Shown in pieces: positions 1 through 5,091 of a stretch of 5,091 nt of DNA. The notes below the pieces were generated by a model. That model saw only the letters and a list, made by a program, of their open reading frames with translations, did not search any database and was not told the DNA's origin. The position numbers were made by a program, and so were the translations under genes. The stretch comes from Actinomycetota bacterium (lineage in GTDB: Bacteria > Actinomycetota > Acidimicrobiia > Acidimicrobiales > JACCXE01). The stretch covers positions 1 through 5,091 of the forward strand of contig JACCXE010000506.1 of assembly GCA_013697265.1 (NCBI GenBank). Direction: 5' to 3'. The stretch's first letter is position 1, and each line of letters begins with the position of its first letter.

Positions 1-711
1 CAGCTGCTCATCAGCCGGTAGCAAGTCCACCGTCGTCTCGAGCGGGGTCGTCGGTGCCGGCGCCACCGTCGTCGTCGGCGGGGCAGTAACCGGCGGGGCA
101 GTAACCGGCGGCGCAGTCACCTGGGGAGCTGCCGGCGCTGTCGTCCGCACCCTCGGGATGGTCACGGCTGGCGCGGTCTGCGGTGGAACTGTTACGGCTG
201 GCGCACTGCCCTTGAGGGTCGCGAACTCATGGGCCGTGTAGAGCATCCCCGCGGTCGTGCGCACGGTGCCCACACCGATGTGGGTGAAGGTCGGGTCGAC
301 CAAGTTCTTGTAGTGCCCAGGGCTGGCGATGAAGGCATCCATCAGCGAACTGACCGTCGGGCCGAAGCCGACGTTCTCACCTAGACGTAGCCACAGCGAG
401 GTGATGCCGGCCCGCAGGTCGAGGCGATGCGAGATGCCGCCGGCCTGGGCCATCTCTTGCGACCAATCCTGCGCGATGCCAGAGAGTTGCCCGTCTATCG
501 CCAGCGGGTTGAGGCCTTTTGACGCGCGTAGTTGGTTGATCGCCGATACGAACAAGGTGCTCTGATCGGGAGCCGCTGAGATGTTCGCAGGCGACTCGGC
601 CACCGCGCAGCTGACTTGCAACGGGGAGGCCACGGCCCAAGCTGCAGCAAGAACGGCCACCACCAGCGTCGTGGAAAAGGTGGTCAAAACGGTCCTTGCT
701 TGCAGCTTCAC
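1..711 (-). CDS. Secreted CAP/SCP-domain protein with Pro/Thr-rich tail (3' end outside window)
   Basis: Reading from GTG at 711-709 gives 237 codons without a stop to the window edge. Residues 1-7 carry K2 and R6, followed by a hydrophobic stretch (about 8-28) and AxA-type cleavage options after A28 or A38, so the protein should be exported. Residues about 50-163 form a CAP (SCP/PR-1-like) domain: SHR at 94-96, GENVGFG at 111-117, SPGHYKN at 130-136, HIGVGTV at 144-150 and a final YTAHEF at 158-163. H95, E112 and H133 fit the family's His/Glu cavity residues; the second acidic residue is not obvious (D125 is a candidate). From residue 169 on the chain is rich in Ala, Pro, Thr and Val, including three VTAPP units, and looks like a flexible wall-spanning or linker tail. 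An AGGTG-type Shine-Dalgarno lies just before the GTG, and no other in-frame start lies nearby upstream. The precise function of bacterial CAP proteins is generally unknown. Domain call is firm; the C-terminal end is not visible. Confidence 0.88.
   Translation of the reverse strand, partial: MKLQARTVLTTFSTTLVVAVLAAAWAVASPLQVSCAVAESPANISAAPDQSTLFVSAINQLRASKGLNPLAIDGQLSGIAQDWSQEMAQAGGISHRLDLRAGITSLWLRLGENVGFGPTVSSLMDAFIASPGHYKNLVDPTFTHIGVGTVRTTAGMLYTAHEFATLKGSAPAVTVPPQTAPAVTIPRVRTTAPAAPQVTAPPVTAPPVTAPPTTTVAPAPTTPLETTVDLLPADEQL
76..120 (-). repeat. Three tandem 15-bp units encoding VTAPP x3
   Basis: On the plus strand the unit CGGCGGGGCAGTAAC occurs at 76-90 and is repeated exactly at 91-105; a third copy at 106-120 differs at two bases. 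Read on the minus strand they encode VTAPP three times (residues 198-212 of the CAP protein). The unit is a multiple of three, so copy-number change by slippage would lengthen or shorten the tail without a frameshift. Confidence 0.9.
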
Positions 712-749
712 GGACCACCTATCGGCGCGTCTCTTCCTAGGATGAGCGC
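712..749. promoter_or_regulatory. 38-bp divergent intergenic region with an 8-bp palindrome
   Basis: This is the whole gap between the CAP start (711, minus) and the acyl-CoA synthetase start (750, plus). It holds the perfect palindrome TCCTAGGA at 735-742, whose AGGA half (739-742) is the likely ribosome binding site of the plus-strand gene, 7 nt before its GTG. On the minus strand AGGTGG (715-720) lies 3 nt before the CAP GTG. The gap is too short for two independent promoters, so at least one promoter must lie inside the neighbouring coding sequence. A TTGCTT (696-701) with a poor TATCGG (720-725) is the best plus-strand sigma-70-like pair I see, and it is weak. Confidence 0.45.
739..742 (+). 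promoter_or_regulatory. Ribosome binding site of the acyl-CoA synthetase
   Basis: AGGA ends 7 nt before GTG 750. It supports this GTG rather than ATG 742, which overlaps the site and reads ATG-AGC-GCG-TGA. Confidence 0.6.
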
Positions 750-2243
750 GTGAACCTCGCAGCCATTATCGACGGGCACCCCGACGACGCTCCCGCCGTA
801 ATGAGTCGCGGTGAGATCACAACGTATGGAGATTTGCGGCGCCAAACCGGTGAGCTTCGCGGTGCTTTGACTCGTTTGGGCATCGAGAGTGGAGACCGTG
901 TCGCGATCGCCATGGCCAACAATTGGTTCTTCGTTGTTTCGTATCTCGCCGTCGTCGGTGTGGGCGCGATCGCGGTGCCGATCAATCCGGCTAGCCCGGC
1001 GGCCGAGATGGAGGGCGAGCTCGGCGCTATCCGGCCCAAGATGTTGATCGCAGGGGCCGCGGCTGCGAACGGCGTCAACAATCTCGATGTCGCCAAGCTC
1101 GGCATCGAACACTTCGTTGCTCCGAACGGTTCGGGCATCGATGGCGCGTCGTTGTTCGACGACTTGTTCGGAGGCGAAGCCACCCCGATCGTGGACCGCG
1201 CCCCCGACGACGTGGCCGTGCTCATCTTCACGGCAGGCACCGGCGGTTCGCCCAAGGCCGCCATGCTCACGCACTCGAACCTGGTGTCCAACATCGAGCA
1301 GGCCCAGGGCGCGCAGGGCAACGAGATTTTGGCCAGCGACGTCGGCCTCGGCGTGCTGCCGATGTTCCACATCTTCGGCCTCAACGTCGTGCTCGGCATC
1401 TCACTGCACGCGGGCGCGTCGGTGGTGATGGTCGAACGCTTCGACCCGATCTCCGCGGTCGAGACGATCCGGGATCGCAAGGTCACCGTCGTCGCGGGCG
1501 CGCCCACGATGTTCGCCACGATCGCGTCGCTGCCCCGCGTCACTGCCGCCGACCTGGCCAGCGTGCGCCTGGCGATCACGGGCGCGGCGCCGCTGCCACC
1601 CGATATCGCCACCGACTTCGAAGAGCGCTTCAACCTCCCATTGCGCCAGGGCTACGGCCTCACCGAGGCGTCCCCCGTGGTCACGTCGTCGGTGTTCGAA
1701 GGCGAGCCCCGGCCCTTTTCGATCGGCACCGTGCTGCCGGGAATGGAAGTTCGCCTGATCGACGAGGAAGGCGAGGACGCGCTCGAGGGCGACGCGGGCG
1801 AGATCTGGGTGCGCGGCCCCAACGTGTTCGCGGGGTACTGGGAAGACGCCGAGGCCACTGCGCGCACCAAGACCGAAGACGGATGGTTACGTACGGGCGA
1901 CGTCGCCATCACCGACGACGACGGCTTCCTCTACCTCGTCGACCGCGCCAAAGACCTCATCATCGTGTCGGGGTTCAACGTCTACCCGGCTGAGGTCGAA
2001 GACGCGATCATCGCCCACCCCGGTGTGGCCGACGTGGCCGTTGTCGGTGTGTCGCACCCGCACACCGGCGAAACGGTGAAGGCCTTCGTGGTTGCCGCCG
2101 GAGGGGTGCATCTCGAAGAAGACCAACTGATCGACTTCGTCGGCAAACGACTGGCGCGTTACAAGTGCCCGACCAAGATCACCTTCGTCGACGAGATGCC
2201 TCGCGGTCTCGGGGGCAAACTGCTGCGCCGGGCGCTGCGGTAG
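750..2243 (+). CDS. AMP-forming acyl-CoA synthetase (FadD-like, ANL superfamily)
   Basis: The 497-residue product is expected to activate a carboxylic acid, probably a fatty acid, to an acyl-adenylate and then to the CoA thioester in the cytoplasm. Family motifs appear in order: the phosphate-binding loop FTAGTGGSPK (160-169), GYGLTEASP (301-309), GWLRTGD (379-384 with G378 region), the hinge DRAKDLIIVSGFNVYPAEVE (398-417), and the C-terminal GGK with likely catalytic Lys490. Length suits compact FadD-like ligases. The phosphate-binding loop departs from the common SGTTGxPKG form, having A162, G165 and A170, but keeps K169. The start is GTG at 750, with AGGA 7 nt upstream; ATG at 742 runs into a stop after three codons. 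The stop TAG touches the stop of the convergent TetR gene. Chain length of the substrate cannot be read from the sequence; aryl or other acids remain possible. Confidence 0.93.
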   Translation: MNLAAIIDGHPDDAPAVMSRGEITTYGDLRRQTGELRGALTRLGIESGDRVAIAMANNWFFVVSYLAVVGVGAIAVPINPASPAAEMEGELGAIRPKMLIAGAAAANGVNNLDVAKLGIEHFVAPNGSGIDGASLFDDLFGGEATPIVDRAPDDVAVLIFTAGTGGSPKAAMLTHSNLVSNIEQAQGAQGNEILASDVGLGVLPMFHIFGLNVVLGISLHAGASVVMVERFDPISAVETIRDRKVTVVAGAPTMFATIASLPRVTAADLASVRLAITGAAPLPPDIATDFEERFNLPLRQGYGLTEASPVVTSSVFEGEPRPFSIGTVLPGMEVRLIDEEGEDALEGDAGEIWVRGPNVFAGYWEDAEATARTKTEDGWLRTGDVAITDDDGFLYLVDRAKDLIIVSGFNVYPAEVEDAIIAHPGVADVAVVGVSHPHTGETVKAFVVAAGGVHLEEDQLIDFVGKRLARYKCPTKITFVDEMPRGLGGKLLRRALR

Positions 2244-2957
2244 CTACTTCTTCGTCACGACGTGGGGTCGTTTGGCCCGCGCCGCATCGCGTTCGCCCAT
2301 GAGCCGAGTCGTCTCGTCTGATGGCGGGCCCGACAACATCGACGCAACCAAGTCGATGAGGTCGCTCACGAAAAGGCGGTCGTCGCGGTGGGGCCCGGTG
2401 CGGGCCCGTCGGCCGATCTCGGTAGCGCTGAACCGGATCGCGGCGAAGCGCCGGTGCAAACGCGCCGCGTCGTCGCCGATGAACGGCTCGACGAGAAGCC
2501 GCCAACGCTGCACCGAGTCGCGCGCCGTCGCCACGTTGGCCTCGTCGCCGCCGCGCTTGGCCGGGGGAATGTTCACCAGTTCGGCGTAGATCTGCAGATA
2601 CGACAGGCCGCCGTGCTCGTCGTCGAGCTTCGACGCCAGGGGACGCACGAGCGCGGCCGCGAGCGCGCGGATGTCCTTCGTGCCTTGGGCCTCGTACTCG
2701 TCGAGCATCGCGTGGCGGCGGGCGTCGACGGCGGGAAAGTGCTTGGCGTTGATCGCCCGCAGGATCCCGCCCCGATCGCCGAAGTGATACTGGACCGCTA
2801 CTGCGTTCTTCGCTCCCGCGGCGCGGTTGACTTCGCGCAGACTCACCGAAGCAATGCCATGCTCGGCGAACAGCATCTCAGCGGCGTCGATGAGGCGCTC
2901 GCGGGTGGACTCGCCGGCGTCGTCGGTCGCCTCCGACTGGCCAGCATGCAGGTGCAT
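2244..2957 (-). CDS. TetR-family transcriptional regulator
   Basis: The 237-residue product has the N-terminal TetR DNA-binding domain at about residues 17-70: TRERLIDAAEMLFAEHG (18-34), then the helix-turn-helix SLREVNRAAGAKNAVAVQYHF (39-59) and GDRGGILRAI (60-69). The AVQYHFGDR form of the recognition helix end is typical for the family. The remaining helical domain (about 75-210) would bind a ligand and dimerise; it shows no recognisable ligand signature. The last 25 residues are basic. The gene is divergent from the acyl-CoA dehydrogenase across 55 bp, a layout in which TetR proteins usually repress themselves and the neighbour; an acyl-CoA ligand is a reasonable inference, not shown. The start ATG (2957-2955) has only a weak AGGT close upstream, so the message may be leaderless. 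The first codons overlap one copy of the putative operator. The stop TAG (2246-2244) abuts the synthetase stop. Confidence 0.92.
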   Translation of the reverse strand: MHLHAGQSEATDDAGESTRERLIDAAEMLFAEHGIASVSLREVNRAAGAKNAVAVQYHFGDRGGILRAINAKHFPAVDARRHAMLDEYEAQGTKDIRALAAALVRPLASKLDDEHGGLSYLQIYAELVNIPPAKRGGDEANVATARDSVQRWRLLVEPFIGDDAARLHRRFAAIRFSATEIGRRARTGPHRDDRLFVSDLIDLVASMLSGPPSDETTRLMGERDAARAKRPHVVTKK

Positions 2958-2978
2958 TTACCTATAATGCAGGTGAAT
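2946..2978. promoter_or_regulatory. Putative TetR operator: 12-bp direct repeats 21 bp apart, with an imperfect inverted repeat
   Basis: ATGCAGGTGCAT (2946-2957) and ATGCAGGTGAAT (2967-2978) match at 11 of 12 bases, with starts 21 bp apart, two helical turns. The first copy is itself a near palindrome (ATGCA-GG-TGCAT). Between them TTTACCT (2957-2963) and AGGTGAA (2971-2977) form an inverted repeat with 6 of 7 pairs and a 7-bp spacer. The block covers the TetR start codon and the TATAAT box of the divergent gene, so a protein bound here could silence both. That TetR is the binder is inferred from position and symmetry. Confidence 0.6.
2963..2968 (+). promoter_or_regulatory. Perfect -10 box TATAAT of the acyl-CoA dehydrogenase promoter
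   Basis: TATAAT sits 44 bp before the GTG at 3013, giving an expected leader of roughly 38 nt. No good -35 element lies 16-18 bp upstream (2939-2945 reads GGCCAGC) and there is no TG extension, so the promoter may be weak or need an activator. It lies inside the putative operator. Confidence 0.5.
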
Positions 2979-2992
2979 CAATTCGTCTGCAA
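2964..2992 (-). promoter_or_regulatory. Possible TetR-gene promoter (TTGCAG, 17 bp, CATTAT), leaderless
   Basis: On the minus strand TTGCAG (2992-2987) is followed after 17 bp by CATTAT (2969-2964), which ends 6 nt before the ATG at 2957. A transcript would then begin at or next to the A of the start codon. Both hexamers are only partial matches, so this is a tentative call. Confidence 0.3.
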
Positions 2993-2998
2993 ACCTTT

Positions 2999-3004
2999 AG
3001 GGGG
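2999..3004 (+). promoter_or_regulatory. Ribosome binding site of the acyl-CoA dehydrogenase
   Basis: AGGGGG ends 8 nt before GTG 3013 and supports that start codon. Confidence 0.6.
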
Positions 3005-3012
3005 ACACGCAC

Positions 3013-4293
3013 GTGGCGTGGGACTTTTCAACCGAGCCGGAATTCCAGAAGAAGCTCGACTGGTGCAAGGACTTGTGCGTCAACGAGATCGAGCCGCTCG
3101 ACCTCGTTTTTCCGTACGCGATCCGTTCCAAGGATCCGAAGATCAAGGCGCTGGTGAAGCCGATCCAGGATCAGATCAAGGAACAGGGGCTGTGGGCGCT
3201 GTTCCTCGACGAGGAGTTGGGCGGGCCCGGCCTCGGCCAGTTGCCACTGGCCTTGCTCAATGAGGTAATCGGTGCCTACGGGTCGGCGCCCGCGTTGTTC
3301 GGTTCGGCCGCGCCCGACACCGGCAACATGGAGATGCTCGCCGCCTACGGCACCGACGAGCAGAAAGAGCGTTGGCTCACTCCCATGATCAACCAGGAGA
3401 TCTGGTCGGCGTATTCGATGACTGAGCCCCAGGGCGGGTCAGACCCGAACCTGTTCAGGACCACCGCGGTCAAAGACGGCGGCGAGTGGGTTATCAACGG
3501 TGAGAAGTGGTTCACGTCGGCCGGTCGGGCTGCCGACATCCTGTTCGTGATGTGCACCAACGGCATGTTCGTGGTGCCCCGCGACACGCCCGGCGTCGAG
3601 ATCCAGCCGTTCCCGTCGAGCCACAACCACATCATCTACAACGACGTACGCATCCCGCTCGACCACCTGCTCGGCCCTGAAGACGGGGCCAAGGTGTTGG
3701 CCCAGCGTCGCCTGGGCGGCGGCCGCATCCACCACGCCATGCGCACGATCGCCAACTGCAAGAAGGCGTTCGACATGATGTGCGAGCGGGCGCTGTCGCG
3801 CGAGTCGCACGGCAAGATCATCGCTGAGCACCAAATGGTGCAAGAGGCGATCGCCGAGAGCTACGCCGAGATCGAGATGCTGCGGCTGCTTGTGTTGCAC
3901 GGCGCGTGGACCATCGACAACTCGTCGACCCAGGCGGCTCGCACGCAGATCGCGACGATCAAGTTCACGATGGCGCGCGTGTTGAAAGACGTGTCGTTCC
4001 GCGCCCTGCACATCATGGGATCGCTCGGCACCACCGACCTCACGCCGTTGCAGGCCATGTACGCGGCAGCCCCGACGATGGGCCTGGCCGACGGCGCCGA
4101 CGAAGTGCACAAGGTCACCGTCGCCCGCAACGTGTTGAAGTCGTACCGGCCCCACGAGGGTTACTGGCCGACCGAGTACATCCCAGCGAAGAAGGCGAAG
4201 GCTCGCGAGCACTTCGCCGAGTTGTTTAAGAGCGACCCCTACTACGAGCAGTACGCCGACGGCATGGAGAAGTACATGCGCGGCCGCCACTAA
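3013..4293 (+). CDS. Acyl-CoA dehydrogenase, ACAD10/ACAD11-like branch (FadE-type)
   Basis: The 426-residue product should be a cytoplasmic FAD enzyme that makes the alpha-beta double bond of an acyl-CoA and passes electrons to electron-transfer flavoprotein. Visible signatures are APDTGNMEML (100-109), the FAD/substrate signature YSMTEPQGGSDP (134-145), NGEKWFTSA (162-170), RRLGGGRIHHAMR (232-244) and LADGADEVHKVTVAR (358-372). APDTGNME, RIHHxMR and ADGxDEVH are the forms I associate with the ACAD10/ACAD11 group rather than with the short-chain butyryl-CoA type. D360 aligns by eye with the catalytic Glu of medium-chain dehydrogenases (Glu376), so the base may be Asp. The region matching the alternative isovaleryl-type Glu position has no Glu. 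Length is normal for a single-domain enzyme; no fused kinase is present, unlike the mammalian homologues. GTG 3013 is chosen for its AGGGGG site. Divergent TetR neighbour and shared operator suggest substrate-induced control. Confidence 0.93.
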   Translation: MAWDFSTEPEFQKKLDWCKDLCVNEIEPLDLVFPYAIRSKDPKIKALVKPIQDQIKEQGLWALFLDEELGGPGLGQLPLALLNEVIGAYGSAPALFGSAAPDTGNMEMLAAYGTDEQKERWLTPMINQEIWSAYSMTEPQGGSDPNLFRTTAVKDGGEWVINGEKWFTSAGRAADILFVMCTNGMFVVPRDTPGVEIQPFPSSHNHIIYNDVRIPLDHLLGPEDGAKVLAQRRLGGGRIHHAMRTIANCKKAFDMMCERALSRESHGKIIAEHQMVQEAIAESYAEIEMLRLLVLHGAWTIDNSSTQAARTQIATIKFTMARVLKDVSFRALHIMGSLGTTDLTPLQAMYAAAPTMGLADGADEVHKVTVARNVLKSYRPHEGYWPTEYIPAKKAKAREHFAELFKSDPYYEQYADGMEKYMRGRH

Positions 4294-4308
4294 CCCCTCC
4301 CACCCTCA

Positions 4309-4381
4309 AGTTCTGCGCCACCAAACTTCCCCAGATCGCGTGATTTAGGCCCGCGTAGGGGAACTTTCGTGGCGCAGAACT
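4309..4381. repeat. 73-bp near-perfect palindrome, possible bidirectional terminator or REP/MITE-like element
   Basis: The left arm 4309-4332 (beginning AGTTCTGCGCCAC) and right arm 4358-4381 (ending GTGGCGCAGAACT) are reverse complements at 22 of 24 positions; the two mismatches are C-C pairs (4322/4368 and 4326/4364). The 25-bp loop 4333-4357 contains CGCG at both sides (4337-4340, 4352-4355), which could extend the fold. It begins 15 bp after the dehydrogenase stop. The loop carries the TAA of the minus-strand membrane-protein gene, and the right arm encodes part of its final residues. Neither side has a clear T-run (only TTT at 4384-4386 on the plus strand), so a classical intrinsic terminator is not shown; a hairpin-only terminator or a dispersed palindromic repeat both fit. 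Confidence 0.85.
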
Positions 4382-5052
4382 CGTTTGGGGGATGGTCGTG
4401 GGCGGGTTGTGGCGAGTAGGAAGCCGGCGAACAACAGAGTTATCCCCAGCGCCAGCATTAGGACGAAGCCCCTCGTCTCGCCGACGAGTGAGTTGAGTAG
4501 GCCGGAGGCGCCGTTGGCGATGACGCCCAGAGCTATCAAGACGTTGGCCAACGCGATGCGGGGGAGGCGGGTGCGCAGGGCGGTGTAGGCCGAACCCGCT
4601 ATCACCGCGGTGGCGCCGAGGCCCGAGCCGGCTGCGGCGAAGATTCGCGGGCCGGCACCAAAGACCTTTGATCCTTGGGCCAGTTCGGTTGTCGGCAGGG
4701 GTTGAGTAAAGGGGCTGGCCATCGCGACCCCGACGCCAATCGCGGTCAACACGATCGTGGCCGCCGCAACCCGGTCACCGACGCGGCGGCCGAAATGGAG
4801 GTAGACGGTGCCGATTGCCAGGACGGGCACGGTCGCAATCGCGCCCGCGGCGTAGAAACCTCGGAAGACCACGCCGTTCCAACCCCCGGCTATCCCGATT
4901 GCCAAGAACAGTGAAGCGAGGGCGTACAGGGCGAAGGAGGCGGCCCAGGCTGCTTCGTGGGGGCGTTTCTTGAGCAGCCAGCGTTCCCAAGTGGCAGCGC
5001 AGAATGCGGTGGCCAGCGCGGCGGCTCCTGCGGCCAGCGCGGTGTCGAACAC
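4345..5052 (-). CDS. Uncharacterised integral membrane protein with about seven helices
   Basis: From GTG at 5052-5050 to TAA at 4347-4345 the product has 235 residues. Hydrophobic segments lie at about 3-23, 33-54, 63-85, 93-113, 133-156, 164-187 and 194-215, followed by a basic tail (RPRPSPKRVLRHE). Recognisable landmarks are KKRPHEAAW (28-36), GGWNG (56-60), FRGFYAAGA (63-71), VPVLAIGTVYL (75-85). This pattern resembles hypothetical seven-helix proteins I associate with actinobacteria; I know no function and see no catalytic or transport signature. The start is uncertain: the frame stays open for all 13 codons to the right edge (5053-5091, no stop) and GTG 5052 has no Shine-Dalgarno, so the gene may begin outside the window. 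Its last codons lie in the palindrome at 4309-4381, so the extreme C-terminus may have been rewritten by that element. It is convergent with the dehydrogenase. Confidence 0.75.
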   Translation of the reverse strand: MFDTALAAGAAALATAFCAATWERWLLKKRPHEAAWAASFALYALASLFLAIGIAGGWNGVVFRGFYAAGAIATVPVLAIGTVYLHFGRRVGDRVAAATIVLTAIGVGVAMASPFTQPLPTTELAQGSKVFGAGPRIFAAAGSGLGATAVIAGSAYTALRTRLPRIALANVLIALGVIANGASGLLNSLVGETRGFVLMLALGITLLFAGFLLATTRPRPSPKRVLRHESSPTRA

Positions 5053-5091
5053 CGCGTGATCGTAGAGCGGGCGGCCCGTCTGCGAGAATCT

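Noticed and set aside
598..618. Possible lipobox around C35 of the CAP protein
   Set aside because: The residues before C35 are LQVS, with Gln at -3 where Leu/Val/Ile is expected; an ordinary AxA cleavage site fits better.
377..718. 113-residue minus-strand ATG reading frame
   Set aside because: It is out of frame with the CAP gene over the same bases; the CAP frame has a signal peptide and the family motifs, while this one is Arg/His-rich without any recognisable pattern.
737..1633. 298-residue minus-strand reading frame
   Set aside because: It is antisense to the motif-bearing part of the acyl-CoA synthetase and has no family signature.
2257..2273. Hairpin ACGAC-GTGGG-GTCGT followed by TTT after the synthetase gene
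   Set aside because: A 5-bp stem with three T residues is too weak and common in this composition to call a terminator, and it lies within TetR codons.
2388..3263. 291-residue plus-strand reading frame
   Set aside because: It runs antisense through the TetR gene and into the dehydrogenase out of frame, crosses the promoter region and shows no domain.
3439..4290. 283-residue minus-strand reading frame
   Set aside because: It is antisense to the dehydrogenase, a side effect of high GC; its composition is the mirror of the real gene.
4294..4308. Possible small gene between the dehydrogenase and the palindrome
   Set aside because: Only 15 bases of C-rich sequence with no start codon or ribosome binding site.

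Overview
The window is GC-rich DNA with strong G/C preference at third codon positions and GTG as the start codon of up to four of its five genes. It carries a Thr/Pro-rich secreted CAP protein, FadD/FadE-type lipid enzymes and an actinobacterial-style TetR regulator. This suggests a high-GC actinobacterium; an Acidimicrobiia-like lineage is my guess, and no rRNA or other marker is present to prove it. I found no tRNA, rRNA, CRISPR array, transposase, phage gene or defence gene.

Layout. (1) 711 down to the left edge, minus strand: a secreted CAP/SCP-domain protein with a signal peptide and a Pro/Thr/Val-rich tail, cut by the window edge. (2) 750-2243, plus strand: an AMP-forming acyl-CoA synthetase, divergent from the CAP gene across only 38 bp. 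(3) 2244-2957, minus strand: a TetR-family regulator whose stop codon abuts the synthetase stop codon with no base between. (4) 3013-4293, plus strand: an acyl-CoA dehydrogenase resembling the ACAD10/ACAD11 branch, divergent from the regulator across 55 bp. (5) 4345-5052 or beyond, minus strand: a protein with about seven membrane segments and no assigned function, convergent with the dehydrogenase.

How the genes may work together. The synthetase would make acyl-CoA thioesters from carboxylic acids, and the dehydrogenase would introduce the alpha-beta double bond as the first oxidative step. The TetR gene shares its short promoter region with the dehydrogenase. That region holds a 12-bp direct repeat with copies exactly 21 bp apart, an imperfect inverted repeat and a perfect TATAAT box. 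The simplest reading is a small acyl-CoA oxidation module in which the regulator controls itself and the dehydrogenase. The CAP and membrane proteins have no visible link to it.

The most notable non-coding structure is a 73-bp near-perfect palindrome (4309-4381, arms 22/24 matched) between the dehydrogenase and membrane-protein genes. One arm and the loop supply the last codons and the stop of the membrane-protein gene. It could be a bidirectional terminator or a dispersed REP/MITE-like repeat. I did not find convincing evidence of an entirely new biological system here; the palindrome and the operator region deserve the closest look.
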